Position numbers and translations under genes: made by a program
Assembly (NCBI RefSeq): GCF_000478195.2
Contig: NZ_AUZM01000004.1
Span: forward strand, 62,001 to 126,000
Source: Lyngbya aestuarii BL J
Lineage (GTDB): Bacteria; Cyanobacteriota; Cyanobacteriia; Cyanobacteriales; Microcoleaceae
Length of the DNA stretch: 64,000 nucleotides
Direction of reading: 5' to 3'
Shown here: piece after piece, positions 17,618-26,340 of the stretch
How positions within the stretch are numbered: position 1 is the stretch's first letter
How the letters are laid out: each line of letters begins with the position of its first letter
The notes under the pieces: generated by a model
Databases searched by the model: none
The model's input: the letters and a program-made list of their open reading frames with translations, nothing else
What the model was told of the DNA's origin: nothing

Positions 17618-19252
17618 TTACGCCAATTTCATCACCACATCTAAACTATGTCCAATCACTTGATAAACCTGACGTTGTTCAAATAGTTCTAAAATCTCTG
17701 GATTAACTTTATTTTGAGCGGCTTCTTTGCGTAGGATTTTTAAAGCGGTTATCGTTGGTAAACCATGCTGATAAGGCTTGTCTCCGGCTGTTAGCGCATC
17801 ATAAATATCCGCAATTGCCATCATCTGCGCCTGCATCGAAATTTCCGCCTGTTTTAAATTTAAAGGATAGCCTGTACCATCAAGTTTTTCATGGTGTCCA
17901 TAGGCAATTGTGGGAACATCTTTTAGGTCTTTTGTCCAGGGAATTTTCTCTAGAAACTTATAAGTATGCGTCACATGAGACTCGATAACTAACCGTTCTT
18001 CTGGAGTCAAATTCCCCTGTTTAACCAACAGCAAATTCATTTCTTTGGGAGTAATTAAAGGTTTTGTTTCTCCATCAATATCCCGATACACTATTTGAGT
18101 TAATTTTGACAGTTTATCGACGGGTTTTTTCTCAGTAGCTTGGGGTTCATTTGCTTCTAAGAGTATATTCCAACAATCGTTTAACTGCTGAATTGCTTGG
18201 CTTAAGTTCGCGTCTAACTGTTCAATTTGATCAGGCGGTAAATTTTCAGTCTTTGTCGATTTTTGATTGCTATTTTTCAGCAACAGTTCATATTTAGCTT
18301 GAGTACATTCCCATTCGAGAGTTCGCCTGGCGAGTGCAAAACGTTGACGAATCACTTCTAACTGGTGGGGATATAACTTTTTAGACTTAGTTAAAATCGC
18401 TTCGGGAACCCCAATTTTACCAAAATCATGCAATAATGCAGCATAACGGATTTCTTGAATTTGGCGATCGCTAAAGGTAATTTCTGCCAAAGAACCGTTT
18501 GTCGTCGTGTTAATTTCTTCGGCTAAACGGACGGTTAACTGTGCAACTCGTTCCGAATGACCAAAAGTGCAGGGATCTCGCTGTTCAATCACTTGCACGG
18601 AAGCCTTGACAAATCCTTCAAAAAGGGATTCAATACTATCTTGAAGGGCATTGCGTTCAATGGAAATTGCGGCCTGAGAAGCCAGACTTCGCAAAATTTG
18701 TTCTTCCCATTCTCCATAGGGTTGAGTCATTTCCAGCGTATTTTCAGGCACCAGCGTCACATCGGATCTAACTTTGCGGTTGATCAACTGAAGCACTCCC
18801 ATCGTTTCTCCCTGACGGTTTTGCATCGGAAGAACCAATACTGAACGAGTCAGGTAGCTAATATCGCGATCAAAACTGCTATCAAGGCGATAGGGTTTGT
18901 CGGGGGGTAACTGATACGCATCGGGAATATTCAAGCTTTCCCCAGTCAACGCTACATAACCCGCTAAACTCCTATCGGTGAGGGGAATTGCAAACTCTCG
19001 AAACGACAGGTTAGGAAGGGAGACATTTTGAGCGACTTTAAACAATAACTTCGGAGTATTGTCGGTGGAGTCTACCAAATAAACACTACCCGCATCACTA
19101 CAAGTAATTTCCCGACTCTTGGCTAAAATCAAATTGAGTAGGGTACTCAAGTTTTGGGTACTCGATAAAGCGGCGCCGATATCTAATAGCTTTTCAATTA
19201 ATTCTGCTTGTTCGGCTAACTCTTTTAAATATTCTGGATTCTGAAAAATCAT
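17618..19252 (-). CDS. GAF domain / HD-GYP phosphodiesterase
   Basis: A 544-residue cytoplasmic signalling protein. Residues 15-200 are a GAF domain (IGAALSSTQNLSTLLNLIL to SQAAISIERNAL). The HD-GYP domain follows, with LLHDFGKIGVPEAIL (metal-binding HD) and HHEKLDGTGYP (the GYP signature). An unusual insertion of roughly 110 residues, rich in Gln, Lys and Glu, splits the HD-GYP core between these motifs. HD-GYP enzymes break down cyclic di-GMP; both metal motifs are intact, so activity is likely. The GAF ligand is unknown. It lies 109 bp upstream of the porin gene on the same strand, but no operon link is evident. Confidence 0.88.
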   Translation of the reverse strand: MIFQNPEYLKELAEQAELIEKLLDIGAALSSTQNLSTLLNLILAKSREITCSDAGSVYLVDSTDNTPKLLFKVAQNVSLPNLSFREFAIPLTDRSLAGYVALTGESLNIPDAYQLPPDKPYRLDSSFDRDISYLTRSVLVLPMQNRQGETMGVLQLINRKVRSDVTLVPENTLEMTQPYGEWEEQILRSLASQAAISIERNALQDSIESLFEGFVKASVQVIEQRDPCTFGHSERVAQLTVRLAEEINTTTNGSLAEITFSDRQIQEIRYAALLHDFGKIGVPEAILTKSKKLYPHQLEVIRQRFALARRTLEWECTQAKYELLLKNSNQKSTKTENLPPDQIEQLDANLSQAIQQLNDCWNILLEANEPQATEKKPVDKLSKLTQIVYRDIDGETKPLITPKEMNLLLVKQGNLTPEERLVIESHVTHTYKFLEKIPWTKDLKDVPTIAYGHHEKLDGTGYPLNLKQAEISMQAQMMAIADIYDALTAGDKPYQHGLPTITALKILRKEAAQNKVNPEILELFEQRQVYQVIGHSLDVVMKLA

Positions 19253-19473
19253 AGGGTTCGTAGATGCTGAACAGCGGTCATCACATCAGATCGAGTTGCT
19301 CAGACTGCAACACTACTCTCCTCCTATTATCCGTTATTTTTGACCAAATGTAGAGATTTTGTAGAGAATATCTCGATTTGCTTAGAGTTTAACCTCAATC
19401 AGAGAAAGCCCAAGAACGAACTTTCTCTAAGGCGATCAACTGCGGGTTTCAGCTTTCCTGTGAAACCTAAAAT

Positions 19474-19755
19474 TTACTTCAGACTAGAAATTTGCTTCGC
19501 CATCGCAAAATCTTTTTCTGTTAAACCCCCCGCATCATGGGAAGTTAAACTAATCGTTACTGTGTTGTAAGAAATGGCAATATCTGGATGATGTCCTGCT
19601 GCTTCAGCGGGTTCGATCAACTTGTTCACAAAATCCATTGCTGTGACAAAATCCTTAAACTTCATCACCTGCTTCAATTCTTTTCCCTCAACCTTCCAGT
19701 CGGGAACCTCAGACGCCATTTCTTTGACTTGAGTTTCTTGCAATACTTCGGCCAT
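19474..19755 (-). CDS. Pterin-4a-carbinolamine dehydratase
   Basis: A 93-residue protein of the PCD/DCoH family. The signature EAAGHHPDIAISYNTVTISLT (given in part) holds the paired histidines of the active site, and HDAGGLTEKDFAMA completes the family pattern. It dehydrates 4a-hydroxytetrahydropterin and thus recycles pterin cofactors; in cyanobacteria other roles (molybdopterin or regulatory) are proposed. I chose the ATG at 19755 (MAEVLQETQ), because the upstream Met adds eight unconserved residues. The 600-bp region upstream, on the same strand, holds the riboswitch-like folds described separately. Confidence 0.9.
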   Translation of the reverse strand: MAEVLQETQVKEMASEVPDWKVEGKELKQVMKFKDFVTAMDFVNKLIEPAEAAGHHPDIAISYNTVTISLTSHDAGGLTEKDFAMAKQISSLK

Positions 19756-19872
19756 TTTGAATCTCGTTCTACTCAACAACTAAGGTTGATTGCCCTTAAA
19801 ATAACTATCCGCTCCCACCCGGAATAGCTTCAGCACTAGGCTTTGGCATTTTGGGGATGAGAGCGGTCTAGC

Positions 19873-20058
19873 GGGTCATCTGAATTGGAACCTGACTGCC
19901 GGAAGAACTCTTGAGAGCAGCCACTCCTTCTAGAACATCTGTAGCTCCAGAGGGAAACTAGCCTAACTCTAATAGTCAGCTCCGGCGCACAGCCGGCATT
20001 TTCCAATCAGGTGACCCATGCGTTTACTACTTTCAATCATGGGCATCACCTCCTTTTT
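19873..20058 (+). ncRNA. Candidate structured RNA with mutually exclusive stems (strand uncertain)
   Basis: GGGTCATCTGAATTGGAA (19873-19890) pairs over 100 bases with TTCCAATCAGGTGACCC (20001-20017): 17 pairs with one bulge. TGCCGG (19897-19902) and CCGGCA (19993-19998) extend it. The 3' arm GGTGACCCATG (20010-20020) can instead pair with CATGGGCATCACC (20038-20050), which is followed by TCCTTTTT, a terminator form. On the plus strand one pair is a G-U wobble; on the minus strand it would be C-A, so plus is slightly favoured. Read on the minus strand it would be a leader of the pterin dehydratase gene. I cannot name an RNA family. Confidence 0.4.
19969..20040 (-). CDS. Possible 23-codon leader peptide with a very strong ribosome site
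   Basis: AAGGAGGTGAT, almost fully complementary to the 16S rRNA 3' end, ends 4 bases before an ATG that opens a 23-codon frame (start MIESSKRMGHLIGK, end CAGADY). Such a strong site is rare in this window. The frame lies inside the alternative stems, so it could be a leader peptide. It may equally be chance: the ribosome-site bases also form the terminator-like stem on the other strand. Confidence 0.25.
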   Translation of the reverse strand: MIESSKRMGHLIGKCRLCAGADY

Positions 20059-20159
20059 CCCTACACGGTTTGTTATTACTTCAACGCTAGCTAGCATAAC
20101 ACACATACTAGGTTTTTGTGCAACCCCTTTCGCAAAAAAAGTCTGAAATGCCTATGGGG

Positions 20160-20236
20160 AGGTGGGGTGCAGGGGGAGGTGGGGAGGTGGGGTGCAGGGG
20201 GAGGTGGGGTGCAGGGGGAGGTGGGGTGCAGGGGGA
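20160..20236. repeat. GC-rich tandem repeat, 17-bp unit
   Basis: The unit AGGTGGGGTGCAGGGGG repeats about four times, with one partial AGGTGGGG unit inserted. It forms no credible protein; minus-strand translation gives a Pro-rich low-complexity run. Confidence 0.85.
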
Positions 20237-20257
20237 GACAGGAGTCAGGAGTTTAGA

Positions 20258-20347
20258 ATTACCTTTTACAAGATTGCCTTTTACAAGATTGCCTTTTACA
20301 AGATTGCCTTTTACAAGATTGCCTTTTACAAGATTGCCTCTTGTCTT
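20258..20347. repeat. Tandem repeat, five 15-bp units plus a degenerate sixth
   Basis: ATTGCCTTTTACAAG repeats from 20273, with one earlier variant (ATTACC...) at 20258 and a decayed last unit to 20347. Since 15 is a multiple of three, it leaves long open frames that encode a GNLVK repeat; I treat these as artefacts. Confidence 0.9.
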
Positions 20348-20369
20348 TTTACTGTTCACTGATAACTGT

Positions 20370-21290
20370 TTACTCTACCCCTTCATATCGCCAAGGTACC
20401 GGATCAACCGCTTGAGCGTGAACATATAACCCCCAGTGTAAATGCGGCCCGGTAGAAATTCCCGTTGAACCCACTCCACCAATAACTTGACCAGCTTTCA
20501 CCATATCCCCTTCTTTGACATCAACCCGACTCAGATGAATCAAAATACTGCTAACTCCTTGACCATGATCGATCCCCACCGTATTCCCGTGTAGTTCAAA
20601 ACCTTGGGACTCTAACCCCACCAACGCGATCCGACCCGCGGCAGGTGCAATCACAGGCGAACCCGTACCTGCTGCATAGTCAACCCCTCGGTGATAATAA
20701 TTCTCGGCAAATTCACCGTTGTAATAGCGGCGAACCCCATAAATGGTACTGACATAACCGTTACTCGGTCGCATAAACGGCCCATTCCAATATTTTTCCG
20801 GCGTTACCAAGGCTTTGAAGGCATCCACTCGGTCAAATTCAAAATCAGTCCCCTGAATGCTGTTCTTATCGTCTGACAGCCAAATAGACTGGGTAGGGAA
20901 ACTGCGATCGCGCACTTGTACGGTGAGACTCTGCTGTTGAGTACCATCACTGACTTGGAGTTGTCGAGTTCCGGGCTGATCTAACGGTATTGTCGGAATT
21001 AACGCTCGATAACGATTTCCACTGAGAGGAAACATCGGATAAGTTTTACCATTTAATACAACACTCGGGTTAGAACTCGGTGTATTTCCGGTTGCATTTA
21101 AAGTCACCGAAACCGTATCGCCTAACTGGGGAGAAGACGGCTTCACCTGAACTTGAAAAGAAGCGCTCGCCGGAATTGCCATGGTCAAGCCGACAGTCAT
21201 CAAACCTAGCATCAAACTTTTTAGCCAACGGGATATTCTCAAACCCCCTGTTGGAGAAGGGGAAAACTTGAATACATCTAAGATTTTCAT
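20370..21290 (-). CDS. M23 family metallopeptidase (peptidoglycan endopeptidase)
   Basis: A 306-residue exported cell-wall protein. A hydrophobic signal segment lies at about residues 24-44 and ends ASA, a usual cleavage site. An Ig-like beta domain (about 45-130) is followed by the LytM/M23 domain: HRGVDYAAGTGSPV with the zinc-binding H-x3-D and HLHWG with the last histidine ligand, so the enzyme looks active. It cuts peptidoglycan cross-links or activates amidases in the periplasm. Short repeats (21305-21354) stand just upstream of the start. Confidence 0.9.
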   Translation of the reverse strand: MKILDVFKFSPSPTGGLRISRWLKSLMLGLMTVGLTMAIPASASFQVQVKPSSPQLGDTVSVTLNATGNTPSSNPSVVLNGKTYPMFPLSGNRYRALIPTIPLDQPGTRQLQVSDGTQQQSLTVQVRDRSFPTQSIWLSDDKNSIQGTDFEFDRVDAFKALVTPEKYWNGPFMRPSNGYVSTIYGVRRYYNGEFAENYYHRGVDYAAGTGSPVIAPAAGRIALVGLESQGFELHGNTVGIDHGQGVSSILIHLSRVDVKEGDMVKAGQVIGGVGSTGISTGPHLHWGLYVHAQAVDPVPWRYEGVE

Positions 21291-21304
21291 CTTACCTCTT
21301 TTGA

Positions 21305-21354
21305 GTGAACAGTCACCCGTGAACAGTCACCAGTGATCAATGATCAATGATCAA
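21305..21354. repeat. Short tandem repeats (two 14-bp and three 7-bp units)
   Basis: GTGAACAGTCACC(C/A) occurs twice at 21305-21332, then TGATCAA three times at 21334-21354. These are heptamer-based short tandem repeats typical of filamentous cyanobacteria. Confidence 0.8.
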
Positions 21355-21459
21355 TCTTCCCTGTCACCTGTTCCCTGTTTATATGGCACTCCCATTTTTG
21401 AGAAGTACCCTAATATTTAATTAACACGTTGTTACATTTTGTCGTTTTATTTAAAATCC

Positions 21460-23793
21460 GTGCAAGAAGACTTTAGATTAATTGTTGATTTAGTGATCGT
21501 TCTCGCCGCCGCAACAGCCGGAGGTTTACTCGCTTCTTTGCTGAAACAACCTGCCCTCTTGGGCTATCTGATCGGCGGTATCGTTATCGGCCCTTCGGGA
21601 CTGGGTGTAATCAAAGAATTAATACAAGTCGAAACCCTTGCCCAGTTTGGCGTTGCGTTTCTGCTATTCGCTCTCGGTGTAGAGTTTTCCTTTGCCGAAC
21701 TCAAGAAAGTCCAAGCGATCAGTTTGGGGGGAGGGGGTTTACAAATTATCCTAACTATGCTGCTGACAACCGTTGTTTCTCTGGGTGTGGGTTGGGTGAG
21801 TTCTCCGGTTCAAGGCATCTTTCTCGGGGCTATTTTATCCCTTTCCTCAACGGCTGTTGTCCTCAAATGCTTGATGGAACGGAACGAAACCACCACCCCT
21901 CATGGTCAAGTGATGTTGGGAATGTTGGTGGTGCAGGATTTAGCTTTAGGCTTAATGTTAGCGGTTCTACCTGCTTTAGATCAACCCGCCGAAGCCCTGG
22001 GTTTAGCCGTTGGGCGTAGTTTAATATTAATTGGATTATTTGCGCTTGGTGCTGTTGCTGCGGGTATTTGGATTATCCCCTCATTATTGCGTTTTTTGGC
22101 TCAAACTGAAAGCCGCGAATTGTTTTTATTGGGTGTGGTTGTTTTATGTTTAGGAATTGCGTTATTAACCGAACATTTAGGATTTTCAATTGAAATGGGT
22201 GCATTTGTGGCGGGTTTAATGATTTCTGAGGTGGAATACGCCGATCAAACCCTGACTTATGTTGAACCTCTGCGTGATATTTTTGCTGCTTTATTTTTTG
22301 TCGCTGTAGGAATGTTAATTGATCCGGTTTTCTTGTGGCAACATTTAGAACTAATTTTAGGATTAGTTTGTCTGGTTGTGCTGGGAAAATCACTAATTAT
22401 TATTCCGATTGTTCGGAGTTTTGGCTATACCACTAAAACCTCAATTATTGTCGGATTAGGACTCGCTCAGATTGGAGAATTTTCGTTTGTACTCGCAAGT
22501 GCCGGACAAAATTTAGGCTTAGTTTCTCGTCGAGTTTATCTGCTCATTTTAGGAACAACAGCCGTAACCTTAGTGATTACTCCTTTTGTTTTACAACTGA
22601 TTCCTCGTCTATTAGACTGGATGGAAAATGTACCTTGGTTATTTGCACTATTAGAAGAAACCTCTTTACCCATTGCAATTTCTGACGATTTACCTCAACA
22701 AAATCATGTGATTGTTTGTGGGTATGGACGAGTTGGACGAAACTTAGTACAAATCTTGATTAATCATGACTATCCCGTGATAGTTATTGATCATTCTGAA
22801 CGGACAATTCAAGAGTTACGCCATGCTAAAATCCCCTATTTGTATGGGAATGCCGCAAGTTCTCATGTATTAGCAGCAGCAGGAGTTGATCGCGCCTGTG
22901 CGATGGCAATTGCACTTCCTGATCCGATGAATACTCGATTGTGTTTAAAGCGATCGCTAGAATATTCACCCGATCTCGATATTACCGTGATGGCATACCG
23001 AGATAAAGATATTGAACTGTTGTACCATTTAGGAGCCAAAGAAGTCGTACAACCGGAATTTGAAGCCAGTTTAGAATTATCAACTCATTTGCTGGTGAGT
23101 ATAGGATTACCCCTCAATCAAATTCAACAACAAACCCAGAAAATTCGGAACAGTCATTACCTCGATCTGCGTCCCGAAGAATCTCCTATACAAATTTCTC
23201 GCAACTTACAACAAGCGGCGCAAAATATGAATAGTAAATGGTACACTCTCCCCGAAGATTCTCCCTTAGAAGGAATGACGATTCAACAAACCGATTTACG
23301 TCATCTCAGTGGAGTAAGTGTAATGGCAATTCGCCGATCTAATGGAGAAGAAGTTGATTATCCCAATAGTAATACTTCCCTTGAAAAAGGTGATCGGTTG
23401 CTACTTGTCGGAGAACCCGAAGCATTAGCTATTTTAGATCAACTGGCAAAAGGAGAGGTTAAACTTCCGTCTGATAGTGTATCTTGTCAATGGTTAGTGA
23501 TCCTGGAAAATAGTCTTGCGATCGGGAAAACCTTAGCAGAAATTGATTTACTTCGACGCTACAGTGTTCAAGTGCAAGCCTTACGCCGTCAAGGTAAATT
23601 TTTACGTTGGCCTCATCCGACCATGGACTTACAAGCGGGTGATCACTTATTGCTGTGTGGTGGCTTCCAAAATCTCAATCAGGTTCGTTGTGATCTGATT
23701 CCGATGATCACTCCAGGGAATGCTAAAACAGTTGCATCTTCAACAAAAACCGAAAGCAATCCCTCGGAAACGAAACAACCTGCAACGCTTTAG
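21460..23793 (+). CDS. CPA2-family cation:proton antiporter with TrkA-N and TrkA-C domains (KefB-like)
   Basis: A 777-residue membrane transporter. Residues 1-390 hold about 12 hydrophobic helices of the Na+/H+ exchanger fold (LLGYLIGGIVIGPSGLG, LLFALGVEFSF, GAFVAGLMISE). Residues 410-530 form a Rossmann TrkA-N domain (VIVCGYGRVGRNL, VIDHSE), binding NAD(H). Two TrkA-C-like (RCK_C) modules follow, with GDRLLLVGEP and GDHLLLCGG. Such proteins move K+ or Na+ against protons. I chose GTG at 21460, as relatives start at QEDFRLIVDL; an in-frame TTG lies 21 bp before it. It overlaps the 3' end of hfq by 4 bp. Confidence 0.9.
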   Translation: MQEDFRLIVDLVIVLAAATAGGLLASLLKQPALLGYLIGGIVIGPSGLGVIKELIQVETLAQFGVAFLLFALGVEFSFAELKKVQAISLGGGGLQIILTMLLTTVVSLGVGWVSSPVQGIFLGAILSLSSTAVVLKCLMERNETTTPHGQVMLGMLVVQDLALGLMLAVLPALDQPAEALGLAVGRSLILIGLFALGAVAAGIWIIPSLLRFLAQTESRELFLLGVVVLCLGIALLTEHLGFSIEMGAFVAGLMISEVEYADQTLTYVEPLRDIFAALFFVAVGMLIDPVFLWQHLELILGLVCLVVLGKSLIIIPIVRSFGYTTKTSIIVGLGLAQIGEFSFVLASAGQNLGLVSRRVYLLILGTTAVTLVITPFVLQLIPRLLDWMENVPWLFALLEETSLPIAISDDLPQQNHVIVCGYGRVGRNLVQILINHDYPVIVIDHSERTIQELRHAKIPYLYGNAASSHVLAAAGVDRACAMAIALPDPMNTRLCLKRSLEYSPDLDITVMAYRDKDIELLYHLGAKEVVQPEFEASLELSTHLLVSIGLPLNQIQQQTQKIRNSHYLDLRPEESPIQISRNLQQAAQNMNSKWYTLPEDSPLEGMTIQQTDLRHLSGVSVMAIRRSNGEEVDYPNSNTSLEKGDRLLLVGEPEALAILDQLAKGEVKLPSDSVSCQWLVILENSLAIGKTLAEIDLLRRYSVQVQALRRQGKFLRWPHPTMDLQAGDHLLLCGGFQNLNQVRCDLIPMITPGNAKTVASSTKTESNPSETKQPATL

Positions 23794-24002
23794 ATTTTAG
23801 GTTTGATGTAAGCGATCGCCTGTCGCCAAACGAGTATCGGTTGTTGATGTTCGTCTTGGAGGCAGATGCAGTGATGATCTTGCCAAAATACGGTGCCGAC
23901 TAGAATATCATTGGTGAGTAGCTTAATTTCGATAGGCTGTTTCTCTTGAGTATAGGTTTGAACTTGGCGAATACTGGGTAAACCTGTATCAAAGTCAGAC
24001 AT
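23790..24002 (-). CDS. hfq: Hfq, cyanobacterial type
   Basis: A 70-residue Sm-fold protein matching the short, divergent Hfq of cyanobacteria: FDTGLPSIRQVQ, EIKLLTNDILVGTVFWQD (Sm1) and the final AIAYIKPKI (Sm2). In Synechocystis this protein is needed for type IV pilus motility and DNA uptake rather than for classic sRNA annealing; that is family knowledge. I chose the ATG at 24002 (MSDFDTG), since an upstream start would add 22 unconserved residues. The stop overlaps that of the antiporter gene. Confidence 0.9.
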   Translation of the reverse strand: MSDFDTGLPSIRQVQTYTQEKQPIEIKLLTNDILVGTVFWQDHHCICLQDEHQQPILVWRQAIAYIKPKI

Positions 24003-24131
24003 GATGAGTTGGTTTTTGGGGGTTAAGGATAAGACAAATTTTATCTTATCGCTTAGGGCTTTCCTCAACGTATTTATTTGAGTAATTTCTTTGTAATCGA
24101 GGACTTCAAATCAGCATCAGAGACATCCGTA

Positions 24132-25175
24132 ATGCGTCAATCCTCAAGCCAGAGTCGATTTCAAGTCAAGATTGTCAACCGATCTGCCTTGATTCGTTTA
24201 GCGATCCTTTTTATGGTCTTGCTGTTTCTAGGGGTCTGGGCATGGTTGACCATGTTTCGGATGCCTCAACAAAGTTATAATGGGCAACTTCCAGCTTTAC
24301 AACCTGAAGAAATAGCCCTTCAAAACTCACTTAAACAGGATGTTCAAAAACTTGCTGGTGAGATTGGTGTACGCAATATTGGTCAATATGAACAACTGAA
24401 TGCGGCTAAAACTTTTTTGGAGATGGCTTTGACTCAAGCCGATTATGAGGTGAAAATACAAGAGTATAAAATTCAAGAAAAGTCATTTTATAATCTTGAA
24501 GCTGAACATTTGGGAACAGAAAAACCGAATGAAATTATTGTGATTGGCGCTCATTATGATTCGGCTTTTACCAGTCCGGGGGCTAACGATAATGGTACTG
24601 GTGCCGCAGCAACTCTAGAACTTGCACGAATATTTGCTAATCAATCAACTCAACGCACAATTCGTTTTGTTGAATTTACCAATGAAGAACCTCCTTTTTT
24701 ATGGACTGAAAATATGGGAAGTTTAGTCTACGCTAAACAGTTACACAAAAATAATGAAAATGTGGTAGCGATGTTCAGTTTAGAAACAATGGGATATTTC
24801 TCTGATGCCGAAGACAGTCAAAAATATCCCCTTCCTGTAATTGGTTTATTGTATCCCAATCGGGGTCATTTTATTAGTTTTATTGGCAATCTCAACTCTA
24901 GTGATTTAGTCCGAAAAACGGTGGGTTCGTTTCGTCGTCATGTTCAGTTTCCCTCTCAAGGAGTTTCGTTACCGGGTTCTATTCCGGGGGTAGGTTGGTC
25001 AGATCAATGGTCTTTTTGGCAACAAGGATATCAAGGAATTATGATAACGGACACGGCTCCTTATCGCTACCCTAATTACCATACAGAAGAAGATACTGCT
25101 GATCAAATTGATTTTGAGAAGTTAGCACGAGTTGTTGCGGGTTTGGCAAAAGTTATTTCTGAGTTGGCGAAATAG
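24132..25175 (+). CDS. M28 family zinc peptidase, membrane anchored
   Basis: A 347-residue exopeptidase. A single signal-anchor helix lies near residues 19-41 (LIRLAILFMVLLFLGVWAWL). The zinc site is complete: GAHYDS (His141, Asp143), GANDNGTG, TNEEPP with catalytic and ligand glutamates, ETMGY and the final NYHTEED. It probably trims peptides in the periplasm as an aminopeptidase. I chose the ATG at 24132; an in-frame TTG at 24078 would add 18 residues. Its start is 129 bp from the divergent hfq start. Confidence 0.88.
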   Translation: MRQSSSQSRFQVKIVNRSALIRLAILFMVLLFLGVWAWLTMFRMPQQSYNGQLPALQPEEIALQNSLKQDVQKLAGEIGVRNIGQYEQLNAAKTFLEMALTQADYEVKIQEYKIQEKSFYNLEAEHLGTEKPNEIIVIGAHYDSAFTSPGANDNGTGAAATLELARIFANQSTQRTIRFVEFTNEEPPFLWTENMGSLVYAKQLHKNNENVVAMFSLETMGYFSDAEDSQKYPLPVIGLLYPNRGHFISFIGNLNSSDLVRKTVGSFRRHVQFPSQGVSLPGSIPGVGWSDQWSFWQQGYQGIMITDTAPYRYPNYHTEEDTADQIDFEKLARVVAGLAKVISELAK

Positions 25176-25210
25176 TTTTATTCTTTTAAATTTGCCTTTT
25201 ATCAAGCAAA

Positions 25211-25235
25211 CAGGTAGACAAACGATGCCTACCTG
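25211..25235. repeat. Palindrome CAGGTAG / CTACCTG between convergent genes
   Basis: CAGGTAG (25211-25217) and CTACCTG (25229-25235) pair around an 11-base loop, between the converging M28 peptidase and ctaB genes. Without a T run it may end transcription poorly, but it resembles the other dispersed palindromes of this window. Confidence 0.5.
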
Positions 25236-25269
25236 AAAGTGATTTTATTCAGTTGTTATCTTTTGAGAG

Positions 25270-26271
25270 TTATCCCTGATAAATCGATGAAACAACGGCA
25301 ACGGCACTACCCATCCAACTGTGGAGATGATCGCCGAAAGCGGTAACGATGTGATGAGTTACAGGTAAACTATCAATTACCATTCCAGTACAAAGCAACA
25401 TCATGTACAAGATGGAATATTTAAACAAAGAACGAGCAACTTTTTTATCTTCAGGAGACTGTAACAACTGCCAAGCTTTCTGAACAAAAATAGCCCCTAA
25501 ACCCAAAGCGATCGCGGCGTAAACGATACCACTGGTGTGTAAAGGATAAACCAACATTAAGGTGAAGGGAATCATAATCAGAGTGTAAACCCAGATTTGT
25601 TTAGCAGTGGGTTCATCTCCGGCAATCACAGGTAACATAGGAACGCCGACTTCTTTATATTCATCGCGAATCATAATTGCCAACGCCCAGAAATGAGGGG
25701 GAGTCCACAAAAAGATGATCAGAAATAGAAGCCAAGCCGCCCAGCTTAAATCTCCGGTAACAGCCGCCCAACCGACTAAAGGAGGAAAGGCACCGGCTGC
25801 ACCACCAATGACAATATTTTGAACACTATTGCGCTTTAACCAATGGGTGTAGATCACGACATAGAAGGCAATGCCTAACATTGCTAATACCGCTGCCAAT
25901 AGGTTGGCAAATACAGTCAGTAAGGAAAAGGAAAGAACCGCTAGAGCGATCGCAAAGAATAAAGCATGACGGGGTTTGACTCGTCCAGAGGGAATCGGCC
26001 GCCAGCGTGTCCGTTCCATGATGTAGTCAATGTCGCTGTCATAGATACAGTTGATGGTGTTAGCTGAACCTGCGGCAAAAGTACCGCTAGCAAGAGTAAT
26101 CACCAATAATAGGGGATCAACTTCTCCTTTAGCGGCTAACCACATCCCTGCGGCTGTCGTGATTAGCAGGAGCAGAATAATTCTAGGCTTAGTGAGTTGG
26201 TAGTAGCTCTGAACCACTTGGATCAAGTTTTCGTGGCGGCGAGCGCTGCTGTTGCTAATAATCTCTTGCAT
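25270..26271 (-). CDS. ctaB: Protoheme IX farnesyltransferase (heme O synthase)
   Basis: A 333-residue UbiA-type membrane prenyltransferase that adds a farnesyl group to heme b to give heme O. The first aspartate motif reads [15 protein letters not shown] and lies near residue 75, after an N-terminal [14 protein letters not shown] typical of CtaB. About nine membrane helices follow, with [13 protein letters not shown] as the second conserved loop. It follows ctaA by 69 bp on the same strand, so the pair should form one operon making heme A for the oxidase encoded divergently. Confidence 0.96.
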   Translation of the reverse strand: MQEIISNSSARRHENLIQVVQSYYQLTKPRIILLLLITTAAGMWLAAKGEVDPLLLVITLASGTFAAGSANTINCIYDSDIDYIMERTRWRPIPSGRVKPRHALFFAIALAVLSFSLLTVFANLLAAVLAMLGIAFYVVIYTHWLKRNSVQNIVIGGAAGAFPPLVGWAAVTGDLSWAAWLLFLIIFLWTPPHFWALAIMIRDEYKEVGVPMLPVIAGDEPTAKQIWVYTLIMIPFTLMLVYPLHTSGIVYAAIALGLGAIFVQKAWQLLQSPEDKKVARSLFKYSILYMMLLCTGMVIDSLPVTHHIVTAFGDHLHSWMGSAVAVVSSIYQG

Positions 26272-26340
26272 TGATTTTCTCTTTTGACGTGTTCTTCGAT
26301 GGGGAATGAGTGAATTTCATTCCGAGTTCCAAATTCTCAG

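Larger units (their letters stand above)
19756..20369. other. Intergenic stretch: structured-RNA region and two tandem-repeat blocks
   Basis: Between the pterin dehydratase and M23 peptidase genes there is no long gene. It holds the paired stems at 19873-20050, a possible 23-codon reading frame with a near-perfect ribosome site, and GC-rich 17-bp and AT-rich 15-bp tandem repeats. Confidence 0.8.

Noticed and set aside
19880-19960. Minus-strand frame reading SGATDVLEGVAALKSSSG
   Set aside because: It looks protein-like, but it has no start codon, is closed by a stop just upstream and cannot be joined to the strong-ribosome-site frame by a single shift.
20108-20359. Open frame encoding repeated GNLVK and Pro-rich segments
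   Set aside because: It is produced by the 15-bp and 17-bp tandem repeats; the opposite frames are equally open.
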